DNA of 9,424 bases from Burkholderiales bacterium (lineage in GTDB: Bacteria > Pseudomonadota > Gammaproteobacteria > Burkholderiales > Burkholderiaceae_E). Under the pieces are notes generated by a model that was given only the letters and a program-made list of their open reading frames with translations, was not told the DNA's origin and ran no database searches. Both the position numbers and the translations under genes were made by a program. Positions 1-5,651 of this stretch are shown here, one piece after another. Every line of letters starts with the position of its first letter. Positions within the stretch are counted from its first letter, which is position 1. The DNA lies in assembly GCA_020348765.1 (NCBI GenBank), contig CP070753.1, positions 24,170 to 33,593 on the forward strand, read 5' to 3'.

Positions 1-135
1 GTTGCCGGCGAGCTGGACACACTGGTGGCCGCGATCTGCGCCGATGCCCGGGCCGGCGACCAGGTCCTGGTGATGAGCAACGGCGACTTCGGCGGCATCC
101 ACGAACGGCTGCTCGCCTCGCTCGCACGGCCATGA
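1..135 (+). CDS. mpl: Mpl (UDP-MurNAc:L-Ala-gamma-D-Glu-meso-DAP ligase), C-terminal end
   Basis: The window opens inside a gene in frame 1; 44 codons remain before TGA at 133-135. The tail contains DQVLVMSNGDFGGIHERLL, which closely matches the extreme C-terminus of Mpl, where the VLVMSNGxFGGIH block is characteristic. Mpl is a cytoplasmic Mur-ligase-family enzyme. It uses ATP to attach the recycled murein tripeptide L-Ala-gamma-D-Glu-meso-DAP to UDP-MurNAc, bypassing MurC, MurD and MurE. Only the end of the C-terminal Mur ligase domain is present; the ATP-binding and central domains lie outside the window. The stop codon overlaps the next start in an ATGA arrangement (132-135), so translational coupling with the downstream esterase gene is likely. 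MurC shares this fold, but the MSNGxFGGIH ending favours Mpl. Confidence 0.85.
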   Translation, partial: VAGELDTLVAAICADARAGDQVLVMSNGDFGGIHERLLASLARP

Positions 136-698
136 TCCTGTACCTGCACGGCTTCCGGTCTTCGCCGCTGTCCTTCAAGGCAGTGATGCTGTCCGAACGC
201 ATGGCCGCGCTCGGGCTCGCCTCGCGGTTCGCCTGCCCGCAGCTGCCGGCCTCGCCGCGCGAGGCGATGCGCCAGGTGTGCGCCGCCTTCTCGCTCGGGC
301 CGCGGGACACGGTGATCGGCAGCTCGCTCGGCGGCTACTACGCCACCTGGCTGGCGGGCCACTGGGACTGTCGCGTGGTGCTGCTGAACCCGGCGGTGCG
401 GCCGTACGAGGACCTCGCGGCCTACCTCGGTCCACTGCGCACCTTCCACACCGACGAGCCGTTCGAGTTCAGGCCCGAGTACCTGGCCGAGTTGCGTGCG
501 CTCGAATCCGGTCCGATGTCGAGGCCCGAGCGCTGCCTGCTGGTCGCGGCCACCGGAGACGAACTGCTCGACTGGCGGGACATGGTGGCGCGCCATCCGG
601 ATGCGCGCCGGATGGTGATCGACGGCAGCGATCACGGCCTGTCCGATTTCGACCGCTACCTGGACCGGGTGCTCGCGTTTGCCGGCATGCCGCCGTAG
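132..698 (+). CDS. yqiA: YqiA-family alpha/beta-hydrolase esterase
   Basis: This is a 188-residue cytoplasmic protein, close to the roughly 190 residues of E. coli YqiA, an alpha/beta-hydrolase with esterase activity on short acyl esters; its natural substrate is not known. Family features visible are the N-terminal strand and oxyanion loop LYLHGFRSSP (3-12), the nucleophile elbow GSSLGG (63-68, Ser65) followed by YYATWLA, the NPAVRP block (86-91), the acid candidate Asp143 in TGDELLD, and the catalytic histidine His168 in GSDHGLSDF. A complete Ser-Asp-His triad can therefore be assigned. There is no signal peptide or membrane segment. The start is fixed by the 4-nt ATGA overlap with mpl, which makes it the second gene of that transcription unit. 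In enterobacteria yqiA sits beside parE, so linkage to mpl is a lineage difference. Confidence 0.88.
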   Translation: MILYLHGFRSSPLSFKAVMLSERMAALGLASRFACPQLPASPREAMRQVCAAFSLGPRDTVIGSSLGGYYATWLAGHWDCRVVLLNPAVRPYEDLAAYLGPLRTFHTDEPFEFRPEYLAELRALESGPMSRPERCLLVAATGDELLDWRDMVARHPDARRMVIDGSDHGLSDFDRYLDRVLAFAGMPP

Positions 699-700
699 CG

Positions 701-780
701 GCGCGCCGCCCGGGGTGCCGGGGCGCGGCGCGCGCCCGACGGTGCTTCGCCGTGCCGCTGCCGGCGATCCGGTCGCCGGC
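701..780. repeat. Two GC-rich inverted repeats after yqiA
   Basis: Directly after the yqiA stop, 9-nt arms GCGCGCCGC (701-709) and GCGGCGCGC (725-733) are perfectly complementary. A second perfect stem follows: GCCGGCGA (760-767) with TCGCCGGC (773-780), loop 5 nt. Both could form strong hairpins in the transcript and may stabilise or end the mpl-yqiA mRNA. Neither is followed by a T-tract, so they do not qualify as standard intrinsic terminators. Confidence 0.4.
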
Positions 781-800
781 CACGTCCATCGCCCGCAGGC

Positions 801-832
801 TTGCCGGCGGCCCCGGGGCGCGCCCGTATAAT
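801..832 (+). promoter_or_regulatory. Candidate sigma70 promoter for the RNB-tonB-aroE genes
   Basis: A perfect TATAAT stands out at 827-832 in otherwise very GC-rich DNA, followed by CGG. The best -35 match I see is TTGCCG at 801-806, but the spacer is long (20 nt), so the -35 assignment is weak. Transcription would begin near 839, giving a leader of about 45 nt before the ATG at 885. The same TAxAAT-CGG pattern occurs before the cytochrome gene (TAGAATCGG, 7237-7245). Confidence 0.45.
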
Positions 833-884
833 CGGCCGGTCATCATGCGCGGGCACCGGGGCGGTCTGCGCGCGTTCCCGTTCT

Positions 885-2792
885 ATGCACATACTTTTCG
901 AGGAAGACGGCGGCTTCAAGGCCGGCACGGTGCTTTCCGACGCTGGCACCAGCCTGCAGATCGAGCTGCCCAGCGGCAAGCGAATCAAGGTCAAGGCCTC
1001 GCACGTGATGCTGCGCTTCGCCGAGCCGGCGGCCGGCGAGTTCCTGCAGCGCGCGCAGGCCGATGCCGAGGAGATCGAACTCGACTTCCTCTGGGAATGC
1101 GCGCCGCAGCAGGAATTCGGATTCGACGCGCTGGCCGGCGAGTACTACGGGCGCGAGCCGACGCCGCTTGAGTCGGCAGCGCTGCTGCTGCGGCTGCACG
1201 GTGCGCCCGTGTATTTCTATCGCAAGGGGCGCGGACGCTACCGGCCGGCTCAGCCCGAGACGCTGCGCGCTGCGCTGGCGGCGATCGAGCGACGTCGCCA
1301 GCAGCAGCTGGCGGTCGAGGCCTATGCCGAGGCGATGGCCGGTGGCGAGTTGCCGGATGCCATGCGCACGAACGCCGCGCAGGTGCTGTTCGCGCCGGAC
1401 AAGAACGGGGTCGAATACAAGGCGCTGGTGCGCGCGGCCGAGCTCGCGCAGCAGCCGCCCGAGCGCCTGCTGCTGGGCCTCGGCGCGTTCGAGTCCCCGC
1501 GGGCCTTGCACGTGGCGCGCTTCCGGCACGAGCATTTCCCGCGCGGGACCGAGTTCGGGCCGATCGAGTTCGAGCCGTCCGATCGCGAGCTGCCCGCGGC
1601 CGACGTCGTGGCATTCTCGATCGACGATTCGACGACCACCGAAATCGACGATTGCCTGTCGGTGTCGCCGCGGCCGGACGGTGGCTGGCGGGTGGGCGTG
1701 CACATCGCCGTTCCGGCGCTCGCGATCCGGCACGACGATCCGCTCGACCGGCTGGCGCGCGGGCGCATGTCCACCGTGTATGCGCCGGGCGAGAAGATCA
1801 CGATGCTGCCGGCGCAGGCGCTGGCGGCGTTCTCGCTCGACGAGGGCCGCGAGCTGCCGGCGCTGTCCTACTACGTCGACGTGAGCCCGGACTTCGAATC
1901 GGTCCGGCCGCACCTGTCGCGTCTCGAGCGCATCCGTGTCGCGACCAACCTGCGTCATGATCTGCTCGATGACCTCGAGACCGAGGCAGCGCTCGAAGAT
2001 CCGGGCGCGCAGCTGCCGCACGGCGACGCGCTGCGCGTGCTGTGGCCGCTGGCGCAGGCCTGCACACGGGCGCGCGAGCGGGTGCGCGGCCGCCCCGAGT
2101 TGCGCAATCGCACCGACTTCACCTTCTATGTCGACGGCGAGACCGTCCGCATCCGCGAGCGCCGGCGCGACGCGCCGCTGGACCGAATCGTTGCCGAGAT
2201 GATGATCCTGGCCAACAGCGGCTGGGGGCGGCTGCTCGGCGATCACGCGACCGCGGGCATCTACCGGGGCCAGCAGCTGGGCCGGGTCAAGATGACCCCG
2301 TATCCTCAGCCGCACGCGGGCCTCGGCGTCGAACAGTACGCGTGGTGCACGTCACCGCTGCGCCGGTACGTCGACCTGGTCAATCAGCGCCAGATCCTGG
2401 CGGTGCTCGATGGCGAGCCGCCTGCGCTGGCGGCCAACGACGCGGACCTGTTCTCGATCATCTCCGCCTTCGATGCCAAGCACACGGCCTACCTCGAGTA
2501 CCAGGCGCGGATGGAGCGCTTCTGGTGCCTGCGCTGGCTGGCACAGCACTCGAGCACCCGGTTCGAGGCCGTCGTCTTGCGTGAGGATCTGGCGCGACTG
2601 CTGGGCTGTCCGCTTTACGTGCGGCTGCTCAGCGCGCCTCCGCTGGAGCCGGGGCGGCGGGTGATCATCGACGTGATCGAGCGCGACGAGGTCTCGATCA
2701 CGATCGGCACCCGGGTGCACGAGGTGCTCCCGGCGTCGGCATCGCTTGCCGACGACGGCGCGTTCGAGGCGCCGGACGAGGTCTCAGCGTGA
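885..2792 (+). CDS. RNB-domain (RNase II/R family) ribonuclease
   Basis: This 635-residue protein belongs to the RNase II/R 3'-5' exoribonuclease superfamily, which degrades single-stranded RNA processively in the cytoplasm. The RNB catalytic block SIDDSTTTEIDDCLSV lies at about 245-260, followed by VGVHIA; the likely Mg2+ ligands are Asp247, Glu253, Asp255 and Asp256. The downstream motif TSPLRRYVDLVNQR starts at 489. The N-terminal region (1-60) looks like a small beta-barrel and the C-terminal 80 residues like a degenerate S1/OB fold. It is shorter than RNase R and lacks its long basic tail. The second acidic position, Asp207 in E. coli RNase II, is Glu here. I chose ATG 885 (MHILFEEDG) because protein-like sequence begins there; an in-frame TTG at 801 lies upstream of the -10 box. 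No strong Shine-Dalgarno sequence is visible. It is first in a run with the tonB-like gene and aroE. Confidence 0.87.
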   Translation: MHILFEEDGGFKAGTVLSDAGTSLQIELPSGKRIKVKASHVMLRFAEPAAGEFLQRAQADAEEIELDFLWECAPQQEFGFDALAGEYYGREPTPLESAALLLRLHGAPVYFYRKGRGRYRPAQPETLRAALAAIERRRQQQLAVEAYAEAMAGGELPDAMRTNAAQVLFAPDKNGVEYKALVRAAELAQQPPERLLLGLGAFESPRALHVARFRHEHFPRGTEFGPIEFEPSDRELPAADVVAFSIDDSTTTEIDDCLSVSPRPDGGWRVGVHIAVPALAIRHDDPLDRLARGRMSTVYAPGEKITMLPAQALAAFSLDEGRELPALSYYVDVSPDFESVRPHLSRLERIRVATNLRHDLLDDLETEAALEDPGAQLPHGDALRVLWPLAQACTRARERVRGRPELRNRTDFTFYVDGETVRIRERRRDAPLDRIVAEMMILANSGWGRLLGDHATAGIYRGQQLGRVKMTPYPQPHAGLGVEQYAWCTSPLRRYVDLVNQRQILAVLDGEPPALAANDADLFSIISAFDAKHTAYLEYQARMERFWCLRWLAQHSSTRFEAVVLREDLARLLGCPLYVRLLSAPPLEPGRRVIIDVIERDEVSITIGTRVHEVLPASASLADDGAFEAPDEVSA

Positions 2793-2833
2793 GGCCGGGC
2801 AGGCGCCGGGAGTAGACGCGGGATGCGCCGGCA

Positions 2834-3715
2834 ATGAGCACCCTGCAACTGGGTGCCCGCGGTGGGTCATGGGCCGGCTGGATCGGCACGCCGCTCGGCC
2901 GCGCGCTGATCGTTTCGGTCGCGCTGCATTCGCTGGTGCTGATGCTCAGGTTCGCGCCGCCGGTGCCGAGCCTGATGCCGCCGATCGACCCGAGGCTCGA
3001 GGTCGTGCTGCTGAACGCCAAGACCGAGCGCAAGCCGCTGACGCCGGAGGTGCTGGCGCAGGTGTCGATGGAAGGCGGCGGGGAAAGCGAGAGCGGGCGG
3101 GCCAAGTCACCGCTGCCGGCCGAGACCCGGGTCCAGGAAGGCACGGACCTGGCGACCCAGCGGGCCCGGGTCGAAGCGCTGGAAGCCCGGCAGCGTGAAC
3201 TGATGTCGATGCTCGAGCGCAGCCTGGTCTCGTCGTCGGACGTAGTCAGCAAGCCGCCCTCGCCGCTGGATGGCGTGGACGAACAGAGCGCCGAAGCGGT
3301 GATCGCACGACTGCAGGCGCAGGTCGCGCGGCAGATCGAGGACTACAACAAGCGGCCGCGCCGGCTGACGTTCGGCATCAATGCGCGCGGTGTCTCGTTC
3401 GCTCGCTATGTCGACCGGTGGGCGGGCCGGATCGAGAAGATCGGCACGCAGGGCTATCCGCCCGAGGCGCGCGGGCGCCTGTACGACTCGCTGATCCTGA
3501 CGGTCGAGATCGATCGTGGCGGGAACGTGGTCAGCATCGTGATCAACCGTCCGTCGCGGTTCGAATTGTTCGACACCGCGGCACGCCAGATCGTCCAGGC
3601 CGGTGCGCCCTACGAGCCGTTCCCGCCCGAAATGGCACGCGAGGGCGACATCCTGCAGATCGTGCGCACCTGGACCTTCACCAACGACGCGCTGACCACC
3701 GGCGCGGTCAACTGA
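2834..3715 (+). CDS. TonB C-terminal domain protein, inner-membrane anchored
   Basis: This is a 293-residue protein with TonB-like architecture. It has a short basic cytoplasmic N-terminus, one transmembrane helix at about 23-40 (ALIVSVALHSLVLMLRF), a periplasmic linker, two stretches likely to be helical or coiled coil (about 107-131 and 152-172), and a TonB C-terminal domain at about 200-285 that contains GYPPEARG and LTVEIDRGGNVVSIVI. TonB proteins pass proton-motive energy from ExbB/ExbD to outer-membrane receptors. Here the linker lacks the long Pro-Glu/Pro-Lys repeats of classical TonB, and no exbB, exbD or receptor gene is nearby. It may therefore be a TonB paralogue with another envelope role. 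The gene starts 41 nt after the ribonuclease stop and ends 24 nt before aroE, so co-transcription is likely. The start ATG has only a weak upstream GGGA. Confidence 0.82.
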   Translation: MSTLQLGARGGSWAGWIGTPLGRALIVSVALHSLVLMLRFAPPVPSLMPPIDPRLEVVLLNAKTERKPLTPEVLAQVSMEGGGESESGRAKSPLPAETRVQEGTDLATQRARVEALEARQRELMSMLERSLVSSSDVVSKPPSPLDGVDEQSAEAVIARLQAQVARQIEDYNKRPRRLTFGINARGVSFARYVDRWAGRIEKIGTQGYPPEARGRLYDSLILTVEIDRGGNVVSIVINRPSRFELFDTAARQIVQAGAPYEPFPPEMAREGDILQIVRTWTFTNDALTTGAVN

Positions 3716-3739
3716 AGCGGCGGCGCGCGCGCTCGCGTC

Positions 3740-4591
3740 ATGACCGATCGGTACGCTGTCATCGGAAATCCGGTTGCGCACAGCCGCTCGCCGCAGATCC
3801 ACGCGATGTTCGCCCGCGCCACCGGACAGGACCTGGTCTACGAGCGCCTGTGGGCGCCACTGGACGGGTTCCGCGCTGCGGTCGACCGGTTCCGGGCCGA
3901 AGGCGGACGTGGACTCAATGTCACGCTGCCGTTCAAGCTCGAGGCCCATGCCTATGCCGATGCGCACACGCCGCGCGCCGAGGCCGCCGCCGCGGTGAAC
4001 ACGCTGCGCTTCGATGCGGCCGGCGTGCTCGGTGACAACACGGACGGCGTCGGGCTGGTGACCGACATCGAGCAACGGCTCGGCGTCGACCTCCGTTCGG
4101 CACGGGTGCTGATCGCGGGTGCCGGCGGCGCCGCGCGCGGCGTGCTCGCGCCGCTGCTGGCCGCCGGGGTGAGCAGCGTGACAATCGCGAACCGGACCGC
4201 GCCGCGCGCGCACGATCTGGCGGCGCAGAGCGGCGACGCGAGGGTGGCCGGCTGCGGCTATCAGGAACTGGATGCGCAGCGCTTCGAAATCGTCGTCAAT
4301 GCAACCTCGATCGGCCTGGACGGCGGTGCGCCGCCGCTGTCGGCCCCGTTGCTGGGCGCGGCCCGGCTCGTGTACGACATGGTGTATGCGACGCAGCCGA
4401 CGGCGCTGATGCGCGCCGCGCTGGCCGCCGGCTGCGCGAGCGTATCCGACGGGCTCGGCATGCTGATCGAGCAGGCTGCCGAGTCGTTTCTCGTCTGGCG
4501 CGGCGTGCGGCCTCCGACCGCAGTGGTCTACCGCGCGCTGCGCGCCGCGCTCGCGGCCGAGGCCGGGCCGCAGGCCGAGCCCCGGGGCTGA
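3740..4591 (+). CDS. aroE: Shikimate dehydrogenase (NADP+), AroE
   Basis: A 283-residue cytoplasmic enzyme of the shikimate pathway that reduces 3-dehydroshikimate to shikimate with NADPH. The substrate-binding domain shows the N-terminal VIGNPVAHSRSPQIH (Ser15, Ser17), the NVTLPFK block with catalytic Lys66, Asn87 in AAVNTL, and the catalytic Asp102 in GDNTDGVGLV. The Rossmann domain shows the glycine-rich loop GAGGAARG (127-134) and the NADP-type motif NRT (151-153), with NATSIGL at 187-193. The C-terminal part has YDMVYATQPTALM and DGLGMLIEQA (237-246). All key residues are present and the length is normal. NRT, with Arg at the 2'-phosphate site, supports AroE over the NAD-using YdiB or quinate types. 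It is third in the ribonuclease-TonB-aroE run. A recognisable ribosome-binding site is lacking, which fits translational coupling across the 24-nt gap. Confidence 0.96.
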   Translation: MTDRYAVIGNPVAHSRSPQIHAMFARATGQDLVYERLWAPLDGFRAAVDRFRAEGGRGLNVTLPFKLEAHAYADAHTPRAEAAAAVNTLRFDAAGVLGDNTDGVGLVTDIEQRLGVDLRSARVLIAGAGGAARGVLAPLLAAGVSSVTIANRTAPRAHDLAAQSGDARVAGCGYQELDAQRFEIVVNATSIGLDGGAPPLSAPLLGAARLVYDMVYATQPTALMRAALAAGCASVSDGLGMLIEQAAESFLVWRGVRPPTAVVYRALRAALAAEAGPQAEPRG

Positions 4592-4629
4592 ATGCTGCCT
4601 TCGCGGGCGGCGCCGCCGCGCGTCGGCCA

Positions 4630-4649
4630 GCGCTGCCGCAGGGCAGCGC
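4630..4649. repeat. Inverted repeat downstream of aroE
   Basis: GCGCTGCC (4630-4637) pairs perfectly with GGCAGCGC (4642-4649) around a 4-nt loop. It lies 38 nt after the aroE stop and is followed by a C-run rather than T residues. It may be a 3'-end stabilising hairpin or part of a factor-dependent end; it is not a standard intrinsic terminator. Confidence 0.4.
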
Positions 4650-4675
4650 CCCCCTGGTGCCCGGGCCGCCAATCC

Positions 4676-4695
4676 GGATCATCCTGGGATGATCC
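4676..4695. promoter_or_regulatory. Perfect 9-bp dyad before the 4710 gene (operator-like)
   Basis: GGATCATCC (4676-4684) and GGATGATCC (4687-4695) form a perfect inverted repeat with a 2-nt centre; CC at 4674-4675 can also pair with GG at 4697-4698 if C4696 bulges. The centre of symmetry is 24 nt before ATG 4710. A two-base spacer is poor for an RNA hairpin but typical of a site for a dimeric regulator. No regulator gene is adjacent, so an operator role is inference. Confidence 0.4.
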
Positions 4696-4709
4696 CGGCA
4701 GGCGGAAGC

Positions 4710-5303
4710 ATGTGGTGGCTCGGTGGGCTGGTTGCGGCCGCGTCGGCGTTGCTCGGCGCGACCTTGCACATCCGGCGCAGCCGCAGGCGCAGCGAGGAGG
4801 CGCTCCGGCGCGCCGCCAGCCGCGACCGCGGCTGGGTGTACCAGGCCGACAGCCTCGGCTTCCTGGTGGCAGGAAGGCACCTGACGCGTGCCTGGGAACT
4901 GCTGGTCGAGCGTCACGCGGCCGGCGGGCACTCGCTGTTCACGCTGGGCGCTCCGGACCCCGAGCGGGCCTGGGCGCTGCTGGTCAGCCGCAGCGGCAAC
5001 GGCACTGCGCTGTCTGACGCGCCGGACCACCCGATCGGCGTACCCGAGTTCGTGCGCCGCTTCGCGCTGCATGCCGGCTCGATCGAGGATGCGGGGCGCG
5101 TGCTCGACGAGCAGATGCAGCGGCACCTGGTCACACTGGACGCGCTCGGCGCCGAGGCCGGCGGACGCCGCCCGGTGCTCAAGGCCTGGGTGTGTCCGCA
5201 CGGCATCGTGATCAGCCTCGCGCGCGGTCTGGACAGCTGGCGCGAGATCGAGGAAATGGTCGGCGCCGGGTTGGCGCTGGCGCGTCGAGCGGGTCTGGTG
5301 TAG
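4710..5303 (+). CDS. Membrane-anchored protein of unknown function
   Basis: I do not recognise this 197-residue protein with certainty. It begins with one hydrophobic helix (WWLGGLVAAASALLGATL, 2-19), followed at once by a strongly basic stop-transfer stretch HIRRSRRRSEEALRRAA. By the positive-inside rule the rest should be cytoplasmic. The soluble part has the pattern RGWVYQ near 40 and RAWELLVE near 60, then alternating strands and helices, with a Trp-Val-Cys-Pro-His stretch (WVCPH) near 160. GWxY...AWEL loosely recalls small membrane-tethered proteins of unknown function, but I cannot name a family. I chose ATG 4710 over ATG 4689 because GGCGGAAG sits just before it, while 4689 has no ribosome-binding site and lies inside the dyad. 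GC-rich codon choice matches its neighbours, so this looks like a real chromosomal gene. It sits alone between aroE and mgtE. Confidence 0.7.
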   Translation: MWWLGGLVAAASALLGATLHIRRSRRRSEEALRRAASRDRGWVYQADSLGFLVAGRHLTRAWELLVERHAAGGHSLFTLGAPDPERAWALLVSRSGNGTALSDAPDHPIGVPEFVRRFALHAGSIEDAGRVLDEQMQRHLVTLDALGAEAGGRRPVLKAWVCPHGIVISLARGLDSWREIEEMVGAGLALARRAGLV

Positions 5304-5304
5304 G

Positions 5305-5354
5305 CGAACCGCGACCGGCGGCCGCATGGCATCGACCGCGACGCCGGCGGTTCG
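5305..5354. repeat. Bulged inverted repeat after the 4710 gene
   Basis: CGAACCG (5305-5311) pairs with CGGTTCG (5348-5354), and CCGGCG (5315-5320) with CGCCGG (5342-5347). That gives 13 bp interrupted by a 3-nt bulge on one side only, with a 21-nt loop. It starts 2 nt after the TAG stop. There is no T-tract, so it may be a 3'-end stabiliser or a pause site rather than a standard terminator. Confidence 0.45.
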
Positions 5355-5392
5355 ACCGCGGGCTGTGACGCGCGGGCGCCCATGCGGGGACG

Positions 5393-5476
5393 GTCATGCC
5401 AAGGCGGCCCTGACAAGGGAGTCATGCCAAGGCGATCATGCCGAGGCGATGATGCCGAGGCGGGCATGCCGAGGCG
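5393..5476. repeat. 14-bp tandem repeat array, six units
   Basis: Six head-to-tail 14-bp units begin at 5393, 5407, 5421, 5435, 5449 and 5463. Units 1 and 3 read GTCATGCCAAGGCG and are identical. Units 4 to 6 are ATCATGCCGAGGCG, ATGATGCCGAGGCG and GGCATGCCGAGGCG. Unit 2 (GCCCTGACAAGGGA) is degenerate, with 9 of 14 positions matching unit 1. The array ends 24 nt before the TACAAT box that precedes mgtE. There are no unique spacers, so it is not a CRISPR. It may be a slippage-prone repeat, a cluster of protein-binding sites, or both. Confidence 0.85.
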
Positions 5477-5477
5477 G

Positions 5478-5506
5478 TGGCCTTCGCCGCGGCTTGCGCC
5501 TACAAT
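5478..5506 (+). promoter_or_regulatory. Candidate promoter for mgtE
   Basis: TACAAT at 5501-5506 matches the -10 consensus at 5 of 6 positions. The hexamer 17 nt upstream (TGGCCT, 5478-5483) is a poor -35 match. Transcription would start near 5513 and give a leader of about 139 nt. The 14-bp array lies immediately upstream of the -35 position, where activator sites are often found. Confidence 0.35.
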
Positions 5507-5588
5507 GCGCGACATCAAAGTTGCGGCGAGCACCGACGACCGACGTGGACCACCCTCCTGAACCCGCGCGCCGACTGCCACCGAGCCT

Positions 5589-5628
5589 GCCGAGCTGAGC
5601 CAGGGTCTTCGCCCTGAGGGTCCTCGGC
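5589..5628 (+). promoter_or_regulatory. Nested hairpin in the mgtE leader
   Basis: An outer stem GCCGAG (5589-5594) / CTCGGC (5623-5628) encloses an inner stem CAGGG (5601-5605) / CCCTG (5612-5616), which a T-G wobble can close on a CTTC loop. It ends 23 nt before ATG 5652. Magnesium transporter genes are often controlled through leader RNA, so a regulatory role is plausible, but I do not recognise an M-box or another named riboswitch here. Confidence 0.35.
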
Positions 5629-5651
5629 GGTGTGGCTGGGGCGCATCGACG

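Larger units (their letters stand above)
5304..5651. other. Intergenic region ahead of mgtE
   Basis: These 348 bases hold no convincing gene. In order they contain a large bulged inverted repeat (5305-5354), a six-unit 14-bp tandem array (5393-5476), a TACAAT box (5501-5506) and a transcribed leader with a nested hairpin (5589-5628). A frame open from 5326 to 5598 would translate the 14-bp repeats in shifting frames and gives Arg/Pro-rich, low-complexity sequence, so it is not called as a gene. Confidence 0.6.

Noticed and set aside
801..884. Upstream TTG start at 801 for the ribonuclease
   Set aside because: It lies upstream of the TATAAT box at 827, and the extra residues look like translated noncoding DNA; protein-like sequence begins at ATG 885.
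843..2315. Long open frame on the minus strand opposite the ribonuclease gene (similar ones at 3107-4672 and 5790-7196)
   Set aside because: These lie exactly antisense to confidently assigned genes and give Arg/Gln/Ala-rich translations without recognisable domains; they arise from GC-rich third codon positions.
4689..4691. ATG 4689 as start of the unknown membrane protein
   Set aside because: It is inside the dyad with no ribosome-binding site; ATG 4710 has GGCGGAAG just upstream and starts directly before the hydrophobic helix.
5393..5476. CRISPR array
   Set aside because: The 14-bp units are contiguous with no spacers and no cas genes are present.
5326..5598. Possible 90-residue gene between the 4710 gene and mgtE
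   Set aside because: It would translate the 14-bp repeats in shifting frames, contains no recognisable fold, and covers the promoter-like region.
5507..5651. M-box (ykoK) Mg2+ riboswitch before mgtE
   Set aside because: I cannot find the conserved blocks of that class; only a generic nested hairpin is visible.
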